A stretch of 64,000 nt of DNA from Pseudodesulfovibrio sp. (lineage in GTDB: Bacteria > Desulfobacterota > Desulfovibrionia > Desulfovibrionales > Desulfovibrionaceae). The notes beneath the pieces are model-generated. The model made no database searches, was not told the origin of the DNA, and was given only the letters and a program-made list of their open reading frames with translations. A program made the translations under genes and the position numbers. Positions 45,607 to 55,606 of this stretch are shown piece after piece (within the stretch, counting starts at the first letter, position 1; each line of letters starts with the position of its first letter). The DNA lies in the NCBI RefSeq assembly GCF_028692895.1, contig NZ_JAQUWN010000014.1:1-64000 (forward strand). The letters are read 5' to 3'.

Positions 45607-45622
45607 TGGCACACCCGTTGCT
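45607..45622 (+). promoter_or_regulatory. Sigma-54 promoter of the first CII-like gene
   Basis: TGGCAC-N5-TTGCT, consensus -24/-12 with correct spacing, 63 bp before the ATG at 45685. Confidence 0.88.
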
Positions 45623-45684
45623 AAATGACAGGCAGGTCGCGAGTGACCGCGCGACGAGCAAACAAACCTCCAGGGGGGAACGCC

Positions 45685-45930
45685 ATGTTTGAAAAGAACG
45701 TCACCAAGGTCGTCCAGGACTGCATTCTCGACAGCGGTATTCAGGCAAAGGTTGTGGCGGAAAAGATCAAGAAGCCCTATTCCACCCTGATGCGCGAGAT
45801 CAACCCCTTCGACACCAGCGCCAAGCTGGGCGCCGAGACCCTCCTCGAAATCATGAAGGTCACGGCCGACATCCGCCCGCTGCAGTTCATGGCCCAGGAG
45901 ATGGGCTACTCCCTCATCGGCGAGGCCTAG
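45685..45930 (+). CDS. Phage CII-like regulator, paralogue 1
   Basis: An 81-residue predicted DNA-binding protein resembling the phage regulatory CII/CP76 family. The core is [26 protein letters not shown], with a helix-turn-helix-like N-terminal half ([16 protein letters not shown]) and a C-terminal helix ([12 protein letters not shown]). GGGGGGAACGCC precedes the ATG. It is controlled by a sigma-54 promoter with upstream repeats and followed by a terminator, so it is a single-gene regulated unit. A clear paralogue lies 8 kb away at 53685. The target genes are unknown. Confidence 0.82.
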   Translation: MFEKNVTKVVQDCILDSGIQAKVVAEKIKKPYSTLMREINPFDTSAKLGAETLLEIMKVTADIRPLQFMAQEMGYSLIGEA

Positions 45931-45954
45931 TCCCCCGCACACGCATTCCCCGAA

Positions 45955-45983
45955 GGGCCGGACGACGCTCCGGCCCTTTTTTT
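45955..45983 (+). terminator. Rho-independent terminator after CII-like gene 1
   Basis: Stem GGGCCGGA (45955-45962), loop CGACGC, TCCGGCCC (45969-45976), T7 tract. Confidence 0.95.
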
Positions 45984-46042
45984 GCAGCCGGTCGGCGGGA
46001 AAATCATGGCAATTGTTCGCGGTTGCGCGTAACCGGGGAATA

Positions 46043-48040
<1,998 letters not shown>

Positions 48041-48162
48041 CGCCGACTCCCGCCAACCGGATCCGCCTCGCCCCCTCCCGGCCATTTGACGGAATACGTT
48101 GAAGGATTCCGGCATGTGTACTATCATGCGGGAAAATCGCGGGATTCGAGGACAGGGAAACC

Positions 48163-48681
48163 ATGGAACACGCACGCCTGATCTGGTGCCACGGCTCGCT
48201 GAGCCGTCCCTGGGGAGGGAAAAGCACGGCCCTGGCAGCCGTCGCCGAGAAGGCGGGGCTGGCCATGGAAGGGCCGGACTTCCGCGACCTCGACGATCCG
48301 GACCAGCGCGTGGAGCGGCTCCGCGAGATGCTCGGCGACAGCGACGGCCCGGTTCTCCTCGCCGGGTCCAGCATGGGCGGCTACGTGGCCGCCGCCGCGG
48401 CCTCTGCCGGCCCGGCCGAGGTGCGCGGCCTCTTTCTCCTGGCCCCGGCCTTCTACCTGTCCGGCTACGCCGTGCACGATTTTTCCCGCCTGCCGAAAAC
48501 GGTCGAGGTGGTCCACGGCTGGGACGACGACGAGGTCCCGCCGGAGAATTCCATCCGCTTCGCCCGATTCCACGGCGCCCGGCTCCACCTCCTGCCCGAC
48601 GGCCACCGGCTCCTCGCCAGCCTGGACGACCTGACCGGGCTCTTCGCCCGCTTCCTGGCCCGCGCGGGAGGCGTCCAGTGA
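48163..48681 (+). CDS. Small alpha/beta hydrolase (YqiA-like)
   Basis: A 172-residue single-domain hydrolase. The nucleophile elbow is GSSMGGY near residue 69, the acid lies in VHGWDDDEVP and the catalytic His in LPDGHRLL. The N-terminal IWCHGSLSRP provides the oxyanion hole. It is cytoplasmic and probably an esterase. Its stop overlaps the GTG of the rhodanese gene (GTGA), so the two are coupled. The physiological substrate is unknown. Confidence 0.85.
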   Translation: MEHARLIWCHGSLSRPWGGKSTALAAVAEKAGLAMEGPDFRDLDDPDQRVERLREMLGDSDGPVLLAGSSMGGYVAAAAASAGPAEVRGLFLLAPAFYLSGYAVHDFSRLPKTVEVVHGWDDDEVPPENSIRFARFHGARLHLLPDGHRLLASLDDLTGLFARFLARAGGVQ

Positions 48682-49844
48682 GCCGCACGCGCACCCTGCT
48701 TTTCGCCTGCGCCCTGCTCCTGACCGCCGCGCTCCGGGCCGGGGCCCCGGCCCGGGCCGCCGAGGGCTACCCGCTCCGGGCCTATTACCCGGAAGTCGCG
48801 CCCATCACCACCGAGGCCCTGCTCAAGGACTACGACCGGGCGGTCATCCTCGATATCCGCTCCCGGTTCGAATACGACGTGGCCAAGATCAACAAGGCCG
48901 TCCTGCTCCCCCTGACCGACAAGGACTTCGCGGCCAAGCTGGCGAGGCTCCGGGCCAAGAACGACCCGACGCCCATGGTCTTCTATTGCAACGGCCACAC
49001 CTGCGCCAAGAGCTACCAGGCGGCCCAGCTCGCCCTCTCCCTGGGCTTCGGCCACGTCTACGTCTACGACGCGGGCATCTTCGAATGGATCGCCATGGCC
49101 CCGGACAAGGCCACCCTCATGGGCGAGACCCCGGCCCGCACCGGGCGGATCATCAGTCCCGAGGCCTTCCGCGATCGCCAGGTGGACTACGACCGGTTCG
49201 CGACCCTGGCCGCCGAGCCCGACACCGTGGTCATCGACATCCGCGACCCCTTCCAGCGCGCCCTCATTCCCCGGCTGGAGGGCATCCGCAACATCCCGCT
49301 TGACCCCCTGCTCGACCTGGTGGTCTCCCGCATCTGGACCGAGAAGCGGCTCCTGTTCTTCGACGCCGTGGGCAAGCAGGTGCGCTGGCTGCAATACTTC
49401 CTCGAATCCTACGGCTACTTCGAATACGCCTTCCTGAAGGGCGGCGTGCGCGCCATCGCCGACCAGCCCGGCAAGGTCCGGCCGGTCATCGAAGCCAACC
49501 GGTCCATCGTCAGCAACCAGGAAATGCTCCTGACCCTCACCGCCGACACCCGGCTCGACAACACGGACCGCAAGGTGCTCAGCTACCTGCTGGCCAACGT
49601 CAAGTTCAACAACTACGTGGTGGTGGACATCCCGGCGGCCGAGAAGGACATGGAGCTTCCCCACACCCTGCTCATGGCCTCGGTCAACAAGCTGACCCGG
49701 CTCAAGTACGCCGACCACTCCGTGGCCCAGTCCACCCTCATCGTCCAGGTGGACCCCCGCCTGGCCTGGAAGGGAACCGTGGGCGGCAAGGTGTGGCAGG
49801 AAAAGCTGGCCGAATTCGACCCCACCGCGAACCCTCAGGAATGA
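48678..49844 (+). CDS. Exported tandem rhodanese-like protein
   Basis: A 388-residue protein starting with GTG inside the previous stop codon. A signal peptide (LLFACALLLTAALRAGAPARA) is followed by a rhodanese domain (AVILDIRSRFEYDVAKINKA; active Cys in YCNGHTCAKSYQAA) and a second rhodanese-like domain (VVIDIRDPFQRALIP) without the active Cys loop. The last 120 residues (LLTLTADTRLDNTDRKVLSYLL) are a domain I do not recognise. It is predicted to be periplasmic, handling sulfane sulfur or acting as a sensor. It is coupled to the binding-protein gene downstream. Confidence 0.82.
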   Translation: MSRTRTLLFACALLLTAALRAGAPARAAEGYPLRAYYPEVAPITTEALLKDYDRAVILDIRSRFEYDVAKINKAVLLPLTDKDFAAKLARLRAKNDPTPMVFYCNGHTCAKSYQAAQLALSLGFGHVYVYDAGIFEWIAMAPDKATLMGETPARTGRIISPEAFRDRQVDYDRFATLAAEPDTVVIDIRDPFQRALIPRLEGIRNIPLDPLLDLVVSRIWTEKRLLFFDAVGKQVRWLQYFLESYGYFEYAFLKGGVRAIADQPGKVRPVIEANRSIVSNQEMLLTLTADTRLDNTDRKVLSYLLANVKFNNYVVVDIPAAEKDMELPHTLLMASVNKLTRLKYADHSVAQSTLIVQVDPRLAWKGTVGGKVWQEKLAEFDPTANPQE

Positions 49845-49849
49845 CGAGC

Positions 49850-50815
49850 ATGTCCCGCTTCACGCACCTCCTCCCGGCCGCGCTCCTGGCCCTGCTGCTG
49901 ACCGCCGCGCCGGCCGGGGCCATCGAGAAGGCCTCCATCGTCCTGCAATGGCTGCCCCAGGCCCAGTTCGCCGGGTACTACGTGGCCAAGGACAAGGGCT
50001 TCTACGAGGAAGAGGGCATCTACCTGCACATCATGTCCGGCGGCCCCGACGTGCTGGCCAGCGAATACCTGGAAACGGGCCGGGCGGACTTCGCCACCCT
50101 CTTCCTGGCCACCGGCATCCAGCGCCGCGCCACCCTGCCCCTTGTCAACATCGGCCAGTTCGTCCAGAACTCGGCGCTCATGCTCATCTGCAAGAAGTCC
50201 TCGGGCATCGAGAAGGTGGAGGACCTGGCAGGCAAGAAGGTCGGCCTGTGGGCCAACGAGTTCCAGATCCAGGCCAGGGCGCTGTTCAAGAAGCGCAACA
50301 TGCGGGTCACCGTGGTGCCCCAGTCCGACTCCCTGGACATGTTCATGCGCGGCGGGGTCCAGGCCGCGTCCGGCATGTGGTACAACGAATACCACACCCT
50401 GATGACTTACGGTCTCAAGCCCGAGGACCTCACGACATTCTTCTACACCGACTATGACCTCAACTTTCCCGAGGACGGCATCTACTGCCTGGAAAAGACC
50501 GCCAACCGCCGCCCCGAGCTCTGCCGCGCCCTGGTCCGGGCCACGGCCAGGGGCTGGATGTACGCCTTCAACCATCCCGAGGAGGCCCTGGACTCGGTCA
50601 TGAAGCGGATGAAGGAGGCGCGCGTGCCCGCCAGCCGCGCCCACCAGCGCTGGATGCTCGCCCGCATGGAGGACATCATCCTCTCCGACCAGGTCCCGTC
50701 CATCGGCGTCCTGCGCCAGGCCGACTACGAGCGGGTGGTCAAAATTCTTGAGGACGTGGGGGTCATCGACAAGGCCCCGCTCTTCCCCGAATTCTACAGG
50801 GGGCCGGTCCGATGA
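49850..50815 (+). CDS. NMT1/THI5-like periplasmic binding protein
   Basis: A 321-residue exported binding protein. ATG 49850 is preferred for its AGGA spacing; ATG 49841 overlaps the previous stop. The signal peptide ends TAAPAGA. The mature fold begins KASIVLQWLPQAQFAGYYVAK, the NMT1/ThiY/SsuA signature, with a DNLFMRGGVQA-like DMFMRGGVQAASGMWYNEY block. No permease or ATPase is present. Its stop overlaps the SpoIIE gene start by 4 bp, so it is made together with that membrane phosphatase and may present a ligand to it. Confidence 0.85.
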   Translation: MSRFTHLLPAALLALLLTAAPAGAIEKASIVLQWLPQAQFAGYYVAKDKGFYEEEGIYLHIMSGGPDVLASEYLETGRADFATLFLATGIQRRATLPLVNIGQFVQNSALMLICKKSSGIEKVEDLAGKKVGLWANEFQIQARALFKKRNMRVTVVPQSDSLDMFMRGGVQAASGMWYNEYHTLMTYGLKPEDLTTFFYTDYDLNFPEDGIYCLEKTANRRPELCRALVRATARGWMYAFNHPEEALDSVMKRMKEARVPASRAHQRWMLARMEDIILSDQVPSIGVLRQADYERVVKILEDVGVIDKAPLFPEFYRGPVR

Positions 50816-52746
50816 AAAGTCTCGGCATCGCGGCCAAGCTGGCCCTCTTCATCCTGTCCTGCGTCTTCGTCATCGTCCTGGCCATCGTCATATACAACTA
50901 CGCCTATTCCCGCGAGATCATCCTGAAGCAGGCCGAGGAGAACTCCCGCCTCCTGGCCCTGGAGACCACCAGCCGCATCGACGCCGTGCTCTCCAGCGTC
51001 CAGAAGATGGCCAACAACATCGCCTTCTCCCTGGAGGACGCCACCTTGACCCGGGAAGAGATCCTGGATCTCGACCGCCGCGTCCTGGCCAACAACCCGG
51101 AAATCTACGGCATGGCCATCGCCTTCGAGCCCTATTTCCTGGAGAAGGACAAGCTCTTCTTCGCCCCCTACCACTACCGTTCGGCCGGGCGCATCGCCTT
51201 CACCATGCTCGGCGGCCCGCGCTACCGCTACTTCTACATGGACTGGTACCAGATTCCCAAGGAGCTGGGCCACTCCATCTGGACCGAGCCTTACAACGAC
51301 GAGGGCGGCGGGGGCGTGCTCATGACCACCTACGCCGTGCCCTTCTACCGCACCGTGGACGGGCGCAAGGTCTTCGCGGGCGTGGTCACGGCCGACGTCT
51401 CCCTGGAATGGCTCAAGGAGATGCTGCAGGACATCCGCATCTACCGCACCGGCTACGCGTTCCTGCTCTCGCGCCACGGCACCTTTGTCGCCCACCCGGA
51501 CCGCAACCTGGTCATGAACCAGACCATCTTCAGCCTGGCCGAGGAGGTCAAGTCCCCGGCCCTGTGGCGGATCGGCCGCAACATGCTCGACGGCAAAAGC
51601 GCCTTCGTGGAGCTGGACAACACCGTCTCCGAGGACGAACGCTACCTGTTCTACACCGGCCTGGAGTACGGGGGCTGGTCCCTGGGCGTCATCTTTCCCA
51701 AGTCCGAGATGCTGGCGGACGTGACACGGCTGTCCAACGTCATGTCGCTCATCGGCCTGTTCGGCTTCGCCCTGCTCGCCCTGCTCATCGTGACCATCTC
51801 GCGGCGCATCACCCGGCCGCTGTCGCGCCTCTCCAAGGCCGCGCTGGAGATCGCGGACGGCAACCTGGATCTGGTCCTGCCCGAGACCCGCTGCGACGAC
51901 GAGGTCGGGCGGCTGACCAAGTCGTTCCGGACCATGAAGTTCTCCCTCAAGGAGTACATCGACAACCTGACCAGCACCACGGCGGCCAAGGAGCGCATCG
52001 AATCCGAGCTGCGCATCGCCCGCGACATCCAGATGGGCATCCTGCCCAAGCTCTTCCCCGCCTTCCCGGACCGCACGGAGTTCGAGATCTTCGCCTCCAT
52101 CGAACCGGCCAAGGAGGTGGGCGGCGATCTCTACGACTTCTTCTTCGTGGACGAGACCCACTTCTGCTTCCTGGTGGGCGACGTCTCGGGCAAGGGCGTG
52201 CCCGCGGCCTTCTTCATGGCCGTGACCAAGACCCTGCTCAAAGTCGTATCCGAACGCGGGCTGAACCCCGGCGAGGTGCTCTCCAAGGTCAACAGCGACC
52301 TGGCGGCGGAAAACGAATCCTGCATGTTCGTCACCCTGTTCCTGGCCATCATCGACATCGAGACCGGCGACGTGCAATACGCCAACGCGGGCCACAATCC
52401 GCCGGTCTACATGCCCTGCGGCGGCGCGCCGGAGTGGATTCCGCCCCTGGGCGAACCCGTGGCGGGCATCATGGACGGAATGCAGTACACCACCAAATCC
52501 ATGAAGATGAACCCCGGCGACATCATCTTCATTTACTCCGACGGCGTCACCGAGGCCATGAACCCGGACAAGGAGCTCTACTCCGACGAACGGCTCATGC
52601 GCTTCATGAGCGACGCCAGGGGACCCTTCGCGCCCAAGCTGGTCAAGGACCTGGACGCCTCCATCAAGGCGTTCGCCCGCGGCGCGGAGCAGAGCGACGA
52701 CATCACCATGCTTGCCATGCAGTTCATGGGCAAGTGCAAGAAATAA
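50812..52746 (+). CDS. Membrane SpoIIE/RsbU-type PP2C phosphatase with periplasmic Cache sensor
   Basis: A 644-residue receptor phosphatase. TM1 (LALFILSCVFVIVLAIVIYNY) and TM2 near 305-325 flank a dCache-like sensor (AFEPYFLEKDKLFFAPYHYR; TGYAFLLSRHGTFVAHPD). HAMP follows (RRITRPLSRLSKAALEIADG), then the PP2C domain with metal-binding Asps in EVGGDLYDFFFVDE, GDVSGKGVPAA and YSDGVTEAMN. It should dephosphorylate the STAS antagonist encoded next, linking an outside signal to partner switching. Confidence 0.95.
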   Translation: MKSLGIAAKLALFILSCVFVIVLAIVIYNYAYSREIILKQAEENSRLLALETTSRIDAVLSSVQKMANNIAFSLEDATLTREEILDLDRRVLANNPEIYGMAIAFEPYFLEKDKLFFAPYHYRSAGRIAFTMLGGPRYRYFYMDWYQIPKELGHSIWTEPYNDEGGGGVLMTTYAVPFYRTVDGRKVFAGVVTADVSLEWLKEMLQDIRIYRTGYAFLLSRHGTFVAHPDRNLVMNQTIFSLAEEVKSPALWRIGRNMLDGKSAFVELDNTVSEDERYLFYTGLEYGGWSLGVIFPKSEMLADVTRLSNVMSLIGLFGFALLALLIVTISRRITRPLSRLSKAALEIADGNLDLVLPETRCDDEVGRLTKSFRTMKFSLKEYIDNLTSTTAAKERIESELRIARDIQMGILPKLFPAFPDRTEFEIFASIEPAKEVGGDLYDFFFVDETHFCFLVGDVSGKGVPAAFFMAVTKTLLKVVSERGLNPGEVLSKVNSDLAAENESCMFVTLFLAIIDIETGDVQYANAGHNPPVYMPCGGAPEWIPPLGEPVAGIMDGMQYTTKSMKMNPGDIIFIYSDGVTEAMNPDKELYSDERLMRFMSDARGPFAPKLVKDLDASIKAFARGAEQSDDITMLAMQFMGKCKK

Positions 52747-52765
52747 CAGCGACAAGGAGATAAAC

Positions 52766-53095
52766 GTGGAATTCAGTACAACCAAGAAGGATGGCGCGCT
52801 GGTCGTGGCGGTCGAGGGCCGCATGGACGCCATCACCACCACGGAGTTCGACGCCCAGAGCCAGACCTGGCTGGCCGACGGCGAAAAGAAGGTCATCGCC
52901 GACCTCTCCGGCCTGGAATACATCAGCTCCGCCGGGCTGCGCTCCATCCTGGCTGCGGCCAAGCAGCTCAAGGGTTCGGGCGGCCAGCTCGTGTTCTGCG
53001 GCCTCTCCGGCATGGTCGAGGAGGTCTTCAACGTCTCTGGCTTCGCAGCCATGTTTACGATTCACAAAACCCTCGACGACGCCCTGGCCGGGTAG
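52766..53095 (+). CDS. STAS-domain anti-sigma factor antagonist
   Basis: A 109-residue single STAS domain starting with GTG behind AAGGAG. The phosphorylation loop reads DLSGLEYISSAGLRSIL; Ser-54/55 correspond to the serine phosphorylated in SpoIIAA/RsbV. It would bind the RsbW-like kinase when dephosphorylated by the SpoIIE-type phosphatase encoded just upstream. Two bases separate it from the kinase gene. Confidence 0.95.
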   Translation: MEFSTTKKDGALVVAVEGRMDAITTTEFDAQSQTWLADGEKKVIADLSGLEYISSAGLRSILAAAKQLKGSGGQLVFCGLSGMVEEVFNVSGFAAMFTIHKTLDDALAG

Positions 53096-53097
53096 AC

Positions 53098-53505
53098 ATG
53101 GCCGTCCTGAGCGTCACCGCCTCCCTCGCCAGCCTGCCCGAGGTCCGCGAGTACGTCCTCGGCCAGGCGCGCCGGGCGGGGCTGCCGAAGGGCGCGGAAC
53201 AGAAGATCGACCTCGTCCTGGAGGAGATCCTGGTCAACGTCGCCAACCACGCCTACCGAAGGGAAGGCGGCCCCCTGGAGGTGGACTGTTTCCTGCGGGA
53301 CGACAGCTTCTGCTGCCTGCTTCGGGACTGGGGTCCGCCCTTCAATCCCCTGGAGGCCGCCCCCCCGGACGTGGGCCAGGACATCATGGACCAGCCCATC
53401 GGCGGCCTGGGCATCTTCCTGGCCACCACAATGCCCGACCACTGCGCCTACGAACGCCTCGGCAACGCCAACGAACTGACCTTCTGCTTCACCCGCAAGC
53501 CCTGA
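53098..53505 (+). CDS. RsbW/SpoIIAB-like serine kinase, anti-sigma factor type
   Basis: A 135-residue GHKL ATPase. The N box is LEEILVNVANHAYR, and the G-box region is DQPIGGLGIFLATTMPDHCAYER. It completes the phosphatase/STAS/kinase partner-switching set. No sigma factor gene is in the window, so the output may be an unlinked sigma factor or another protein. It is the last gene of the packed run starting at 48163. Confidence 0.93.
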   Translation: MAVLSVTASLASLPEVREYVLGQARRAGLPKGAEQKIDLVLEEILVNVANHAYRREGGPLEVDCFLRDDSFCCLLRDWGPPFNPLEAAPPDVGQDIMDQPIGGLGIFLATTMPDHCAYERLGNANELTFCFTRKP

Positions 53506-53550
53506 ACGTTTTTTTCGTCCCCCACCGGTGACTTTCAACCGGCCGACTTC

Positions 53551-53564
53551 ATAGAATATTCTAT
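53551..53564. promoter_or_regulatory. Perfect 14-bp palindrome upstream of CII-like gene 2
   Basis: ATAGAATATTCTAT is a perfect palindrome 120 bp before the second CII-like gene. A looser inverted pair, CAATTTT and AAAATTG, lies at about 53608-53630. Either could be an operator; no -24/-12 promoter was found here. Confidence 0.45.
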
Positions 53565-53684
53565 CATGTAACGGATTCGCCACCCAAAAAACGTCCCCTG
53601 AATCTCCAATTTTCGTTGACGCAAAATTGAAATTTGGGGTAACGCTACTACTAGGCAGAACTCTTCAACGTGTGGGGGGACAAC

Positions 53685-53999
53685 ATGTTTGAAAAAAACC
53701 TGACCAAGAAAATGCAGGATGTCGTGCTGGAAGGCCGCATTTCCGCCAAGGAAGTGTGCCGGGAGATCAAGAAGCCGTATTCCACGCTGCTTCGCGAGCT
53801 CAACCCGTTCGACACGCACGCCAAGCTGGGCGCGGAGACCATGTTCGAGATCGTCAAGGCCACGCACAACGTGTCCGTGCTCGAATTCATGGCCCGGGAG
53901 CTGGGCTACACGCTCATGCCCCTGGAGACCCGCAAGCAGATGCCCGTCCGGCAGCCCAACGCGACCAAGCGGCTTCGCCGCCAGAGCGCCACGCTGTAG
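53685..53999 (+). CDS. Phage CII-like regulator, paralogue 2
   Basis: A 104-residue paralogue of the gene at 45685. Shared blocks are [25 protein letters not shown] and AKLGAET, about half of all positions by eye. It has an extra basic C-terminal tail (KQMPVRQPNATKRLRRQ). GGGGGGACAAC precedes the ATG. Unlike paralogue 1 its upstream region shows no sigma-54 promoter; TTGACG or TTGAAA boxes suggest sigma-70. It follows the partner-switching genes. Confidence 0.8.
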   Translation: MFEKNLTKKMQDVVLEGRISAKEVCREIKKPYSTLLRELNPFDTHAKLGAETMFEIVKATHNVSVLEFMARELGYTLMPLETRKQMPVRQPNATKRLRRQSATL

Positions 54000-54018
54000 C
54001 AGGCCCTGAGGAAGCGAC

Positions 54019-54053
54019 GATGCCCGGAGCGCATGACCGGCGCTCCGGGCATC
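54019..54053 (+). terminator. Long hairpin after CII-like gene 2
   Basis: Arms GATGCCCGGAGCGC (54019-54032) and GCGCTCCGGGCATC (54040-54053), extended by GAAGC/GCTTC. There is no T tract, so it is a terminator candidate only. Confidence 0.55.
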
Positions 54054-54171
54054 GCTTCGGACCGCCCGGCCGCGTGCGGTTCATTTTTTGACTTTTCCAT
54101 GCGATCCGTAGTATTTCTTTGCGTCGCGCGTCTCGCGCGACCGCTCAGCAATATCCCAAGGAGGAACGGGC

Positions 54172-55440
54172 ATGTCCCAGGATGTATTCAACCAGGCTCT
54201 CGCCATCGGTCGGCCGCCGAACGTGGTCAAGAATTTCCCCAATTCCAAGGCGCTCATCGTCAGCGGCAAGGTCGTGGACCGGGCCATGATCGAGAAAGGC
54301 CACTGCATGACCATCGCGGCCAACGGCCGGAACATATTCGTCATCGAAGGCGCGCTGCGCGCCGCCCAGCGGGCCAACGCCGCCATCATCATCGAGATCG
54401 CCCGCAGCGAGTCGACCTACTGCCCCACCACCCTGTGGAACGTCGCCCGCCGCGTCGACTACGTGATGAACATGCTCGGCATCACCGTGCCCGTGGCCGT
54501 GCACGCCGACCATTACTTCATGAAGAAATGGGACGACGTGCCCGTGGCCAAGGCCGAGATTCCGACGGTCTTCGACTCCGGCGTCACCTCCATCGCCATC
54601 GACGCCTCGCACATGACCGACGACCTGAACCTGCTGGGCAACCTGGCCGTGGCGTCCTCCATCCCTTCCTGGGCCGGTTACGAGACCGAGATCGGCGAAA
54701 TCAAGGGCGAGTTCGGCCTCTCCTCCCCGGTGGAGGCCAAGTTCCTGTGCCAGGGGCTGAACGCCCACGGCCTGTGCCCTGACTGGATCGCCCTGAACAA
54801 CGGCACCACCCATGGCATCGAGGCCTCTGGCGAGGGCATCCAGGTTGACCTGACGGCCGAGATTCACCAGGCCCTGGCCGCCTACGGCACCTCCGGGGCC
54901 CAGCACGGCACTTCGGGCAACGACTCCCAGCGCCTGAAAGAGATCGCGGCCAAGACCCGCACCACCAAGGCCAACGTGGCCACGGCCCTGCAAATGATAA
55001 GCTGGGGCGTGCGCGTCAACGATTTCGGCAACGCCATCATGACCGATGACGGCAAGTTCGACAAAGTGCCGGGCGAAGGCCTCGACGACGCCCTGTGGGC
55101 CGAGATGGTCGAATACGCCGATAAGAACGGCATCACCGGCGGCAACTACAAAAAGCTGAACCTGCCCTTCGAGCGCCGCTGGCTGGGCCAGCCCGCCGCC
55201 GTGCGCGAGCGCATGGCCGGGGCCGTGGAGGACTTCGTCCACCACCTGCTGGTCAACGTGTTCAACGCGGCCGACACCGCGCCCATCGCCATGGACATCC
55301 TCTGCAAGGCAGGCTCCTACGACCTCGGCCCCAAGGTCGAGAAGTTCGAGGATGCCGCCGACTGGACCGAGGAAAAGATCAAGGCCCGCGCCAAGCAGAT
55401 GGACACCGACAAGGGCCCCCAGGGCCACTTCGACGATTAG
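54172..55440 (+). CDS. Class II fructose-bisphosphate aldolase family protein
   Basis: A 422-residue protein behind AAGGAGGAACGGGC. The N-terminus ALRAAQRANAAIIIEIARSE and the zinc-binding block VHADHYFM, with later GEIKGEFG and AYGTSGAQHGTSG, place it in the class II aldolase family. It is longer than the usual 300-360 residues, with an extended C-terminal part. The likely reaction is reversible cleavage of fructose 1,6-bisphosphate, but other family members act on tagatose or related sugars. It is monocistronic with a strong terminator and CAI-like high-GC codon use. Confidence 0.85.
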   Translation: MSQDVFNQALAIGRPPNVVKNFPNSKALIVSGKVVDRAMIEKGHCMTIAANGRNIFVIEGALRAAQRANAAIIIEIARSESTYCPTTLWNVARRVDYVMNMLGITVPVAVHADHYFMKKWDDVPVAKAEIPTVFDSGVTSIAIDASHMTDDLNLLGNLAVASSIPSWAGYETEIGEIKGEFGLSSPVEAKFLCQGLNAHGLCPDWIALNNGTTHGIEASGEGIQVDLTAEIHQALAAYGTSGAQHGTSGNDSQRLKEIAAKTRTTKANVATALQMISWGVRVNDFGNAIMTDDGKFDKVPGEGLDDALWAEMVEYADKNGITGGNYKKLNLPFERRWLGQPAAVRERMAGAVEDFVHHLLVNVFNAADTAPIAMDILCKAGSYDLGPKVEKFEDAADWTEEKIKARAKQMDTDKGPQGHFDD

Positions 55441-55481
55441 ACAGCCGAGGACGCCTGTCACGACGTCCGCTTCATTGCAAC

Positions 55482-55533
55482 AAAAAGGCCGGGTCCTCGC
55501 GTATGAAGATACGCTTCGGGCCCGGCCTTTTTT
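55482..55533 (+). terminator. Rho-independent terminator of the aldolase gene
   Basis: Outer arms AAAAAGGCCGGG and CCCGGCCTTTTTT (55482-55493, 55521-55533) enclose a second stem GCGTAT/ATACGC. It ends in T6. Confidence 0.88.
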
Positions 55534-55606
55534 GCGCCCCGCATCCGCCAGGGCGACTCCGGACGTTTTCAGGACAGAATAGCCCTTCCCCCGATCCCGC
55601 CGCCCC

